64,000 nt of DNA from Rotaria socialis (Eukaryota > Rotifera > Eurotatoria > Philodinida > Philodinidae): the NCBI GenBank assembly GCA_905331475.1, contig CAJNYU010000847.1:1-64000 (forward strand), in the 5' to 3' direction. Position 1 is the first letter of the stretch. Every line of letters begins with the position of its first letter. Below, in pieces: positions 35,601 through 47,340 of the stretch. The notes under the pieces were generated by a model, which searched no databases, was not told where the DNA came from, and saw nothing but the letters and a program-made list of their open reading frames with translations. Both the position numbers and the translations under genes were made by a program.

Positions 35601-38600
35601 CGTCGTGTTGTACTTCGTCGTGGTACAACTGGTTTCGGTTTCAATATTGTTGGTGGAGATGGAGAAGAAGGTATTTTTATATTAATCTTGAGAAAGCAAC
35701 GAATGCCTGTCATTTATTGTCTACCATCGCTGAGATAAATATTGACAAGATGTCAAATATCTCAGCTCAACTGATGAGAAAAGTCTTTCAACTGATAAAT
35801 TGATATCAAGTCAAAAATATGTCTATTTTTATGGACTCAATAGAACTGTGCATACTCTGAAAAGATTTTGCGATGCCATTTTACTGATGCGAAGATATTC
35901 TATTTGTGGGGCGTTTTATAACCAAATACTATAATTACACTTACAAACATTAGAACAACAAAAAAACTAGCTTATCGAGTCAAATTTTAAGGATTAGAAG
36001 ATTCTTTTATGATGATTTCCGTTTTTACCATTGGTCTTATTTACGGAAATATCTCGGATAATTGTATAGATTTGACACCATGCATATAAATCGGCAGATT
36101 TGATATTTTGATTTTAAGATGACTGCAAATCAAAAGACCTGAAGGTTTTCATGATAAGAACAACTCTCGTTAAGTTTTGTTTTTGTATGAAATCAAAGAT
36201 AAGTTCTGTTAAGAGAAAACAACATTTCCTCCAAATATAAACTATCGTACGAGTGTAGCAATAAGCTAAGGGGAAGAACTTTTTCAAAGTATTTATAGTT
36301 CATTTGAATCAATATAAAAGACGTCGTCGTCGTCGTCGTCGTCGTCGTCGTGTCTCAGTAGCGATTAATCAATTGAATAAATTCTGTGTGATATATAGGT
36401 CAACAAGTGTAAGTCATAAAAGTTATCAAATCAACTTTCTAGATAAGGAATAAGTCGTTCGAAAAAGAAATGCCGTTACCAATCATAAGAAAACAACTTT
36501 TTCAAGATTTACTGGATGCATTATTGATTAGACTAAGATAGGGAAAGGAAGAAGTCATGCTGCTCTCTATGAATCTTCTACAACTTGAGTCGATTGTCTC
36601 ATGTGTATTTTTCTCCTTTAAAAACACTAATGTCTGTTGTGGAAAAACAAAGTGTACTAGTAGATTTTTCTTTAACGATACCATATAGCTATATATATTT
36701 ATACAGTCTCTTATTTCTTGCTCTTGCTTTTAGGTATTTATATATCCTTCATACAAACGGGTGGTGTAGCAGATAAATCAAGTGAATTACATAAAGGAGA
36801 TCGTATATTATCGGTAAATAATATTGACTTTCGTGGAGTAACTCATGAAGATGCAGCAACAGTGCTGAAAAACTGTGGTGAGACGGCTGATTTACATGTC
36901 ATTTATAAATATGATGGTTTGTATAGCAAAAACAAATGATTTTTCAATATAATGCTTGTTTTTTAATGTATAGATTTTATTCGTTTTGAAAATCGTATTG
37001 ACGAACGTCGAAGTAAAATGACTGGTGAAATAGCTGGCAGTACAGGTAGTTTGAAAACGTCAACAAAACGACAATTTTTTGTTCGGTAAATATTTGTTTT
37101 TTAATTTCTTCGAACAAACCAAAACATCAACTATTTTTAGTGCGGAATTTGATTACGATCCTTCGAAAGATCCAAGTATACCGGGAGATCGTGGTTTATC
37201 ATTTTGTGCAGGTGATATTCTTTATGTAACCAATGCAGCTGATGATTCATGGTGGCAAGCTAAACGTATTACTGATGGACACGAAGGAGATGAATTAGGA
37301 ATAATTCCGTCGAAATCACGAGTTGAGAAGAAAGAGCGTGCTAGACAAAAACGTGTAAACTTCAATCAAGGAAGTAGTAGTCGAGTAAGTGATTATTTTA
37401 AGTGAAAATATTTCAATTTAAGTATTTTTTTTGCTGCTTCTGAAGAGTAATACACTTGATCGAGAAAAGAAGAAGAAAAAAAAATTTGGCTTATTTGGAA
37501 AAAGTGGAGAAAGAAAAGATGCACAATCAGGCGATGATTCAGATAATGAACCAGATAATCTCGAACCTGTGCCATCATATGAAATGGTTACTCAACATGA
37601 AGGTAAATATTTTTCGAAGTCTTATATTCGAATAGTAAAATAAAATAATAATATTCTATCATTTAAACTTGATCGATGTAAAATATCAGTCTGTTGGAAG
37701 AATATTTTTCCGGTAAAATCTATCTTTAATATCAGTGCGATGTTACAGATAAACTCTAAATAGTTGTTTGATGGCAGGGGAAAATTTCTTGAATGAATTA
37801 ATAGGATCAAAGTTGTTATTTGAAATTTTTAGATTGGCATTTTCAAATCATATGTTTCATTTCTGTTTTTAGTAAATCATACTAGACCGATTATCATATT
37901 TGGTCCATTTAAAGAGCTTCTTAATGATCAACTTCTCAATGATCACCCAGATAAATTTGCTAATTGTGTACCTCGTATGTATCTATAAAAGATTGCTTTG
38001 AAAGACAACGCCATATTTTCTTTCGTTATCTTAGATACAAGTAGACCTAAACGTGAAAAAGAAGTTGACGGACGTGAATATTACTTTGTTTCATCACGTG
38101 AACAAATGGAAAAAGATATTCAAAATTATCTATTCATTGAAGCTGGAGAATATGGTGGAAATCTCTATGGTACAAGTGTTAGTGCCGTACGAGAAGTTGC
38201 TAATGCTGTAAGCTATTGAGTGCATGAAAGAAATTATATTATATTATTTTGTTATTATAGTCCAAACATTGTATTTTGGATGTAAGTGGCCATGCTATTC
38301 GACGTTTAATCACAGCTGGTATGTTCCCTATTGCCATCTATGTTAAACCACGTGATGCCAAATGGATTTTGTAAGTTTAATATTTTTATTACTTATATGT
38401 TTTTCTATGAGAATATTCTTTTTCCTATAGAGATAATATGGGAGAAGAAGCAAATGAAGGCGGTGCTCAAAAAACGTATGAAAGAGCACTAACAATTGAA
38501 CAACAATTTGGCGATCTTCTTACCAGTATGCAAAAGCGATTTTTTTTCTAAATTGAAATATAAATAAAATTATTTTTCTTCTAGCTGTCATTGAGGAAGA

Positions 38601-38694
38601 AACGCTTAGTGATGTATATGATCATATCTGCGCAGCTATCGATCGGGAACAATCACTCGATTATGTATGGATACCATCAAAAGAAAAATTCTAA
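32684..38694 (+). CDS. DLG1: Discs-large MAGUK scaffold (L27, PDZ x3, SH3, guanylate-kinase-like)
   Basis: An L27 domain follows MPVRKQ ([35 protein letters not shown]; exons within 32963-33467). PDZ1 has [13 protein letters not shown] (about 34670-34960). PDZ2 has [37 protein letters not shown] (35020-35450). PDZ3 has [36 protein letters not shown] (35595-36920). SH3 follows ([26 protein letters not shown]; 37140-37385), then a basic HOOK segment. The GuK domain has [15 protein letters not shown] (no P-loop GKT, normal for MAGUKs), [20 protein letters not shown] and [14 protein letters not shown], ending PSKEKF. It anchors channels and receptors at synapses and septate junctions. The start is uncertain: ATG 32684 ([16 protein letters not shown]) could splice to 32952, or translation begins at 32963. 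The introns at 33468-34349 and 35672-36733 are unusually long. Confidence 0.93.
36321..36351. repeat. (CGT)n microsatellite in a DLG intron
   Basis: About ten uninterrupted CGT/GTC units, G+C-rich against an AT-rich background, inside the 1.06-kb intron that splits PDZ3. Confidence 0.85.
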
Positions 38695-39185
38695 TGTATA
38701 TTTAATTACATATCTCTCTTATTCATTCTTTTTTCTACTGATTTCTTAAATCGTATCTTATTGTCTCGTCGGAATAAATCGTTCTTTTTTTGTGCACCGA
38801 TGTTGATCTGCTATATTCATTATGTAGATGTATCTTTTTCTCTCTTTCTCACATTTATCTGTCTGCACCGTGTATCTCTTTTTTCTTATAGTATTTTCTT
38901 GTTGAATTTGATCTATATTTGCGACAAAAAGCAAAACTGTTTTTTGTTCTTGTTTGTTTGTTTATGTGTGTGTTGAAAACGAATGTCAACTTTAAAAATG
39001 ATTAGATTACCATGAACGTGTTTTTCTCTTATTCTTTATCCCTTTTTTTGGGAAACTAACATTTCGAATGAATAGTTTTTTTCTCTTTTCAATAATATGA
39101 AACAAAATGAAAGTTTGGTAGTAAAGAGAAATTAAATAAGTAGCATAAAAATATTCAATTTTTTTTATTAATATTATATATGTAG
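38695..39185. other. Short intergenic region between DLG and ACAD8
   Basis: 491 bp of T-rich sequence on plus. It ends TATATATGTAG directly before the ACAD8 ATG, so an acceptor-like AG abuts the start codon. Confidence 0.55.
38773..38778 (+). terminator. Polyadenylation signal AATAAA of DLG
   Basis: AATAAA begins 79 bases after the DLG stop codon. The sequence after it is T-rich, as expected downstream of a cleavage site. Confidence 0.5.
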
Positions 39186-42100
39186 ATGTATCGATTGAAT
39201 ACAGCTTTTTTTCGACATTTATCGTTGTTTCAACGAGGCTCACTGATATCGAATATTGGAAGACATCAGTCGATAAGTCATACGTGTAGCGGTGAGCTTT
39301 AAATTAGAAATAAAATTCTTTCTCATTAACTTTTCAATTTTGAATAGTCGAAGATGCTCTTGATGAAGAGCAAAAAGCTATTCAACAAACGGCCAATCAA
39401 TTCGCTCAAACTGAAATGGCACCTTTTATGTACGAATGGGACCGAACTGTGAGGCAGTATTTACGTTTATTTGTAAAATATATTTTGACATATGAAAATT
39501 CAGGAATACTTTCCCAAAGATACCCTTCGTAAAGCAGCTCAGCTTGGTTTTGCTGCCATTTATTGTCGAGATGAATTCGGTGGAACTGGTGGCACACGGC
39601 TGGATGCATCGCTTATTTTCGAAGCACTATCGCAAGGTTGTGTTAGTACGGCAGCTTATCTCAGCATACACAAGTATGCAGAAAATATTGCATAACACTT
39701 TTCTTTTCTTGTAATGACTACGCTTCGTTTCTAGTATGTGCGCATGGATGATTGATACATTTGGATCTGATGTAAATCGCGCAAAATGGATTCCACGCTT
39801 AGCTACTATGGAGCTATTTAGTTCATATTGTCTTACAGAACCAGGTTTATATATTTTAATGCCAACCGCATATTAACTAAAACTAATGATCGGATTCATA
39901 GCGAGATTATAATTCTATTAATAATTCAAAATATGTACTGTAGGAATGCTATTTTTAACTTAATTTTCATGAGACAACTTAATTTCAATGATATCTATGA
40001 TTGTACTTGATTTTTTGCGAAGTATTTCATGTTAGTAAGTCGCCATTCAGTAGCAATAAATAGTTGATCGTAGTAGAAACTATGTGTTCTAATTTGAGAA
40101 CTTTAGTATTCTGATATCGCAGGTCTTAAAAATATTGATGAGAAGAAATCAAATTCTTCTGTTGATTCATATATGAATTTTCTTATCACTCTATATTCTG
40201 TTTAGGAGCTGGAAGTGACGCTGCTTCGTTAACTACACGAGCTGAACGTAAAGGTGATAAATATATTTTAAATGGAACTAAAGCATTTATTAGTGGTGGT
40301 GGTGAAAGTGATATTTATCTTGTTATGTGTCGAACTGGTGATCAAACACCGAAAGGTATATCCTGTATACTTGTCGAAAAAGATTCACCAGGATTATCGT
40401 TTGGAAAAAAAGAAGAAAAAGTATGGTTTGTTTTACATTCGTGTCCAAGTTCAATGAAACAATTTTCTCTTAGATTGGATGGAATTCACAACCAACACGA
40501 CCAGTAATTATGGATGACTGCGAAGTACCTGTTGAAAATCTCATTGGAAATGAAGGTCAAGGCTTTGAAATAGCTATGCGTGGTTTAAATGGTGGTCGAA
40601 TTAATATTGGTAAATAAAACAATTGTTTCTTGTTTTTTTGAAATTTATTATTCGTTTTTATCTAAACTATTTTAGCTAGTTGTTCACTTGGTGCTGCACA
40701 AGCAAGTATTCAAAAAACTGGTGAATATTTAAAAGTACGAAAACAATTTGGTAAATCTCTTGAACAGTTTCAGGTAGATATTCATAGAAATTCTCTTTCT
40801 TTTGCAATTATTAAACATTGAGCATTCATCTTTTTCAAGCATCTACAATTCAAATTCGCCGAAATGTTTACAAAATTAGTCGCAAGTCGATTATTAGTAC
40901 GAAAAGCTGCTTTAGCACTTGATCAAAATTCACCGGATACAGTCACTCTATGTTCAATGGCTAAATTATTCGCTACAGATGCATGTTTCGATGTAAGTAT
41001 TGAAATGAATTTCTATTGTCATATATGTAGCATTTTACGATAGAACATCTAACAGATTAAAATGTAACATTATGTGTCCACTATCTCTAAGCTAATGTTA
41101 CCACTAAAAAAGCTCGTTTTTCAATTGTCAGTTCAATTCAATTGAAATTTAAATAAATGTGGAAACTTCGGATTTCATCCGAAAGTTATGTGTACTGCAA
41201 GAAGTGCATGGGATGTATGAGTCATTCTAGAATGTCTGAACACGAAAATTATCATGAGAAACTAGGCAATTTGATTTCTGGATGCAGTTTTTGTGCATTT
41301 GAGACGTTTTTCAGGTGATGNTTGTGCATTTTGAGACGTTTTTCAGGCGATGTTTCATCAGAAAGCTACGGTTTAGCTCAAAACTAATATCAGATTCGGA
41401 ATCAGCGTTAAAAACTGAGTCGATTTATATATGTTGTGAATAGTTCTGAGAAAGATTTATTTTTTGAAAAAACTTCTCTGTACTCCTCCTCAGGGAGGGC
41501 CTGGTCAAAAATGACAATGTTTTCAATAACTCAATCATTTCTTGAGGGATCCTTCTCATCTTCGAACTCGACCGAGATATTCATGAGATTGAACTGTGTG
41601 GAAAATTTCATCACGCTCTGACTCTCCTTTCGCAAGCTATCGTGCCTACGGCCGGCCGGACACACTGACCGATTCTAGAGTGTACTCACTTTTTGAGTAC
41701 ACAAAAATGATAGATCTTGACGAAGTTCTTAGAGTTTCGAATTTAGCCCATTTTAGAAACTTCAATCAATTTCTATGATTTTAACAGTTGACAAGTACAC
41801 GTTTGAGATTTTGCATCTGACAATTTTCTACTACTGATAACCAAAATATCATTTTTCAGTATTTACTCATGTTCCGAGCGAGAATATACAGCATACTTTA
41901 AGAACACATGGTAAATCTAATCTTCAACGTATTGGTCACTTCTTTGCTTCAGTTGAATTTAAATCCACAGTGCTCATTCTTACACCCCACGATGATAGGA
42001 CATTAAATCCTAGTTCTAATTTTAAGAAAAATTCTCAACTTCAATCTAACATTTCATGTATCACTCATATTTTCTATTGAAAAAGTTTCATGCTCCACCA

Positions 42101-42528
42101 TTGGAACATTGTTTTAAAACTCATGATTATATTATGATCTTATCTGAAAAGACAAAAGAGAACACATCTGAAAGTATGCGCAACTGAATAGATTAAATAT
42201 AGATGTAGAGTCAATATTTAGCAGAGAGACTAAAAGTAAACCTTTGATAAAACGGATCAAATAGAAAATCTTTTAGTTTAATGTATTATAGCAGAATAAT
42301 TTTTTTCTAGATCTGTAATCAAGCACTACAAATGCATGGTGGTTATGGATATATAAAATCAACTTCAGTTCAACAATATATGCGCGATTGTCGTGTTCAT
42401 CAAATTCTTGAAGGTTAATTAAAATACGAAACTTATGATGTAATCATTTATTTTTATTTTTTGTTGTAGGAACAAATGAAGTAATGCGTTTAATAATCTC
42501 TCGAGATGCATTAAAACGATATCGATAA
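39186..42528 (+). CDS. ACAD8: Isobutyryl-CoA dehydrogenase, mitochondrial
   Basis: The N-terminus [20 protein letters not shown] is Arg-rich and amphipathic, a likely mitochondrial transit peptide. The acyl-CoA dehydrogenase fold follows with [84 protein letters not shown] (FAD loop), [20 protein letters not shown] and [20 protein letters not shown]. It ends with [17 protein letters not shown] and [20 protein letters not shown], with the catalytic Glu of the ILEGTNEVMR motif. These segments match ACAD8 more closely than short-chain or isovaleryl paralogues. The enzyme oxidises isobutyryl-CoA to methacrylyl-CoA in valine breakdown, passing electrons to ETF. Two introns are long: 39845-40204 and about 40993-42310. 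The second holds a repeat relic. Confidence 0.95.
41150..41720. mobile_element. Probable repeat relic inside an ACAD8 intron, related to the 7.3-8.4 kb foldback
   Basis: The segment is less AT-rich than the rest of the intron. It carries TTCGGAATCAGCGTTAAAAA followed by CTGAGTCGATT at 41395-41425, resembling TTTGGAATCAGCATAAAATT and CTGAATCGAAT in the foldback's right arm near 8128. It also has CTCAGGGAGGGC (compare GGAGGGAGG at the foldback ends), GGCCGGCCGGACACAC, an exact 9-base hairpin (GTGTACTCA ctttt TGAGTACAC, 41680-41702), and a tandem duplication of about 34 bp (41289-41355) containing an ambiguous base n at 41321. Confidence 0.45.
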
Positions 42529-43928
42529 TAATTATATTTTCTATTTTTGGTTGCTTTCTATGTGTAATTATTATCAGAATAGAACGGAAAAAAATGATAA
42601 CAACTTTTAAATTGAAATAGTTCAGATGAATTGTTGTTTTGATTTATTAGCACAATCTATTTGAACAATGTAATATAGGTCGCATTCAAAACAATTTTTT
42701 TTATCTATATTCATTCAATAAATCTCGATCCATTTATTTTTATCCAAAGTTACATGAATTCGTGCCATCAAAACACGTAGTAAACAAGACAAGAGCAGTC
42801 AAAATAATATGGTTTGCCTCAAAAATTATAAAGTAATAGCCTATAAGCAATAAGGCTAAGATAATATGAAATCAAAACGACCAAATTCTTGTACGGAAAG
42901 ATTCAATAGAATTAGTTTATTCCAATTTATAGACTATATATTCATTTTGGTTACAAATATTGAGAGTTTTTATATGGAATAAATAAAGCAGAATCTTGCC
43001 ATTGGTATTTTTTTTCTCTGATTGCTCTAATCAGCAGAGAACATTCGATTATTTGTTGTATACTCTATCTATTTACTAAGATTTTAAACCCTCTTAATCT
43101 TTATTCTATATAAAACGTTCATGAATTTTGCAATAGATTCGGAATGAAATTGACAAAAAAAAATGGCATCTTGATAAGAAATCAAATGTATTCGCTTTTG
43201 TTTTCATTCGTACTCCACTATATCAGTATTCTTTTGTATATATATATATATATATTCAGCACCATCTAGATGATTCCTTATCAATGCGATTTACCAGGAC
43301 AACAAACAATAAGGAAGAGACATTTACGATACATTGAGTTGGGACTATTTCTTTTCTTTTTTTCTTACTTGTGTCTTTTCTCGGGATTTTTTTCTTTTTC
43401 TTTTCTGTGACACGAAGGAGACAAAAATCGATTGCATCGCCTATACTGTTGATATGACGTATACGATTCATTTGCTCCTCGAGAGAGTCATACGATAGAG
43501 AAGCAAACTTCATCTTTGCTACTATTCATTCAGATAAAGTTAACTCTTCTTGATCTAATTGAGTAAGTAAACAGAAGGGTTAAATGTTATTATAAAAGCA
43601 GAAGAAGAGGGAGAAGAAGAACAAGAAGAAGGAAAAAGAAACCGTAACATACACATATTGTCACAGTTTACGTCGTTATAACCATAGTACATGTGTTCTA
43701 AGGAATGGAGTGATGATAGAGGAAAAGAATGTTGTTCCTTATTTCTTATTCTTCTCTTTTCTTTTCTTTTCTTTTTCTGATGCGTATTCGTCTACTACTG
43801 CTGTTGCCTTTCCATCGATCGTCGTTTATTGTCTCGTAAAATACAAGATATAAACTGTAGATCATTAGCACAGTGTAGTTGGTCTGTCGTCAAACTAACT
43901 GCTGGATAAAGCAATTATCAGTAGGATC
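42529..43928. other. Intergenic with simple repeats
   Basis: 3' region of ACAD8 and 5' region of the receptor gene. It contains a (TA)n run at 43237-43255, a GAA-rich stretch at 43600-43640 and CTTTT repeats near 43753-43775. I see no gene. Confidence 0.6.
42717..42722 (+). terminator. Polyadenylation signal AATAAA of ACAD8
   Basis: AATAAA lies 189 bases after the ACAD8 stop codon. Confidence 0.4.
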
Positions 43929-46900
43929 ATGCTTAACTTCTGTACGATAATTATTTTTCTTTTCATCAACGAAATATACGGTAAGATTAAATGCCAAGAA
44001 GCTACCATAATATCTTTATTATAAATAAATATATATTTATATATTTATATATCTATATAGAAATCCATGGCAATGTTGAAGCTAAACTTCTTTTACATCA
44101 ATTAATGAAAGATTATAATAAAAATGTTTTACCAGTGCAATCAGTAAATCAATTAGTAAATATGTCATTAGGATTAAAATTATCACAACTATCTGATATC
44201 GATGAACGAAATCAAATCATGACAACAAATGTTTGGTTGGAACATGTAAGTAATTTCCATTGAATTATTTTCAAAAGAAGATAATTTGTTCTTTTATATT
44301 TTCAGGAATGGACAGACTACAAATTAACTTGGGATCCAAATCAATATGGTGGAATTGAAGTTGTTGAAATTCCATCGTCTGATATTTGGGTGCCTGATAT
44401 TGTTCTATATAATAATGCAGATGGAACCTATGAAGTTAATACGATAACGAAAGCGCATGTTGTAAGTAAAATGTCTTTGGAAATATATTAAAGAATTTTT
44501 GCGGTTTTCACTTTCAAGCATTGGAATGGAACAATAAAATGGAATCCTCCTGTTATTTATAAATCTTATTGTCCTATTAATATTCAATATTATCCATTTG
44601 ATATACAAAATTGTACATTAAAATTTGGTACATGGACTCACAATGGAAATCTAGTATGATGGAAATGATGAATACGAAAATAGAAAATGAATCTTTATTT
44701 TTTCTCCAAATATAGGTTGATCTTAATCATAAATCAGGGCTAATTCTTGTTGATGTCGGCGTAGATCTTACTGATTATTATCCATCAATTGAATGGGATA
44801 TTCTTTCAGTTGTAAGTGTTATCATTTTTATTAAGAAATACGTATGTAGTGATTGCAAAAGAACAAATTCAGATGCAATCATTCAAATGAGAATCAATTC
44901 GACATCGATCATTGCGATAGAATTTAGTTAGATTCTAATCGGATGATACGATAGAGTTTCTAGAATTTTTCATGAGACTCATTAGATTCTACAGAAACTC
45001 TATTAAAGTTAAATTAGAATCTGATAATAGACTTATCCGTCCTAGAAAAATATCTTGGTTTCATTTTTACATTGATCGATTTTCAAACACAATCAATGTT
45101 TGACTATCAAGTGCTCATTACTTTTAACGATATGATGAGCTGCTTTTGTTTTATAAATAGAGATAAATACATATCATATTTCCTGTGTATATAAGTTCCA
45201 CTGTGGAGAAGATCAGTTTTCGTACTAAAATAAATTGATAGAACTAGAATATATTATCCATGTTTCTTGTCGTATGAAGATTAGTTTTTAATTCATTCGA
45301 AAGTTTGCGGCTACGAGTGTGAGTGACTATTAGACGAAATTTAAATTGCATATTGTTATTTTATTCAAGAATTCTAAAATAAAAAAAAGTCTATTTGAAA
45401 TGGTCTAAAAGATTGCATTTATCTAAAAATTACTGATATGATTGAATAAAACTCATGAATTTATGTTCACTCATTTTTATCATGATTTCATTTAACTTTA
45501 TTAATGATTGATTTTTACTAAAGTGTATATGTAAACCAAAAAATCTAAATATTTCATCAAATGAATCTCATAATAAAAAAATCAATGATTTGTCTCCATT
45601 CATTAAATGTGGATTTTCTTCATGCTGAGATGAATTTATGTCTTGATGGCCAGTCAACCATAACTTGACTGAGCTTTTATTTGGAACTAGAATTTTATTA
45701 ACATTGATATTGGTTGAATACGATAAAATTCAACAGTAAAGATAAATTTCATTTGTTACGATTCTTATTGGTTAATCGATTTAAACATAAAAGTTTTAGC
45801 CGATAAAACTAAATAAAATTCATTGAAATTTATCTTTAAAACTCAAAGATTTTCTTTTATATATTTCAAATTTTGCTTTTCTTAACAATTAGAAAACTAG
45901 TTCTATGTGAAATTTTTGAAAACTTCCTTTCCGACTTAATAACATAATTCAATTACACACAATGCCAACATGTGTTCTCAAGCACAAGTAGTGACATTGT
46001 AAGGGTTATTGAAATAGAACACTGTAACTAACAAAAGTCACTGATATGACACTTTGAAATCGATCTGGGAGTAAGTTATTCATGAGAATCTATGCAAAGA
46101 AATGATGACCTTGCAGAACATTAAGTACCCAAGAACTTAATTTACTTTCACGATTCAATAAGTAATAACTCGAGTTTTCTTTCATACTATGTTCTTTTTT
46201 CAAACATAAAAATTATCCGACCTAACGAAAGTCTTAATCACTATGATAACAATGTTTTAACAATATTCTAATAAATATCTACATTGATTGTAGGCTTCTA
46301 TGGTAAAGAGATTCTTACTATAGGAAAAATATACTAATTAATTTGATAACTTTCCGATATTTTTAGGCTGCTGTACGTCATGTACTTATTTACGATTGTT
46401 GTAAAGATGATCCATATTATGATGTAACATTCGCTATATATATTCGACGTAAACCACTTTTTTATATGGTTAATCTTGTTATTCCATGTGTGAATATTGC
46501 ATTTCTCACTATTCTTGTTTTTTGCTTACCTAGTAAGTAACAAATAAAAGACAAAAAATACCGAGAATTAAATGTTTCTTTTTTTTTTCTATTTAAAAAA
46601 ATTAGGCGACTGTGGTGAAAAATTAACTCTATCTATCTCGATTTTTGTCGCACTTCAAGTTTTTTATCTTCTTTTGATTGATCTTATACCTCCAACATCA
46701 CTTACAATATCATTACTTGGAACCTATTTATTTTTTACATTAGTACTTGTCAATGCATCTATATTTATAACAATAATAACATTAAATATTCATTGGCGTC
46801 ATCCAAATACACACCATATGCCTAATTGGGTTAAACGCTGGTTTTTTCAAATAATACCACCATTTATATTTATGGCAAAGCCACATATTGCTAATGCTAT

Positions 46901-47340
46901 ACTACAAACGGAAGACGATCCCGGTAAAGAAGAACCCATTAATGGTGGCAATAATAATCTAAACCGATTAAATAATTACGTTAAAGCAATATCAATTGAT
47001 AAGTATCCACCAATAATTCAACAAGCAATAAAAGATATTCGATACATTAGTGAAACACAACGTGAATCACAAAAAGATGATTTGGTTCGTATTGAAATTC
47101 TAGTTTTTTCTTTAAATATAAATCGAGTTAAAATACAAAAATTATACTTTTTTTTTATTCTAGGAAAGAGAAGGCTGGCGATTCATTGCACTTGTTATAG
47201 ATCGATGTTTTTTAATAATATTTATTATTTTAACAATTACTGGTTCAATTATGATTCTACTTTCTGCTCCATCTATACGTGATAAATCTGTCCCAATAGA
47301 ACGATTATATTCACGTCATTATAATTCACAATTGAGTTAA
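43929..47340 (+). CDS. Nicotinic acetylcholine receptor subunit, alpha type
   Basis: The signal peptide is [17 protein letters not shown]. The extracellular domain has loop [18 protein letters not shown], the Cys-loop [15 protein letters not shown] (13 residues between cysteines), loop B GTWTHNG, and loop [13 protein letters not shown]. The vicinal CC and the Tyr on either side mark an alpha (agonist-binding principal) subunit. M1 starts [18 protein letters not shown]2 is [19 protein letters not shown], then M3, a modest cytoplasmic loop and M4 ([20 protein letters not shown]). The Glu at -1' (GEK) indicates a cation channel. At 9' Val replaces the usual Leu. Exons: 43929-43980, 44061-44245, 44306-44461, 44519-44652, 44716-44811, 46367-46531 and onward. 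The 1.55-kb intron before loop C is exceptional. It works at synapses or in muscle; pentamer partners are unknown. Confidence 0.94.
44917..45026. repeat. Small word-recurrence array (AGATTCTA / TAGAATCT) in a receptor intron
   Basis: Within about 110 bp the words ATAGAATTT, TTAGATTCTAAT, CTAGAATTT, TTAGATTCTAC and TTAGAATCTG recur on both strands with no fixed period. The build is like the GAGTACTC and GGATCC blocks at 2.8-3.7 kb but weaker. Confidence 0.35.

Noticed and set aside
37870-37960. Missing P-loop in the DLG guanylate kinase domain as a loss of function
   Set aside because: MAGUK GuK domains lack catalytic activity in general and bind proteins instead.
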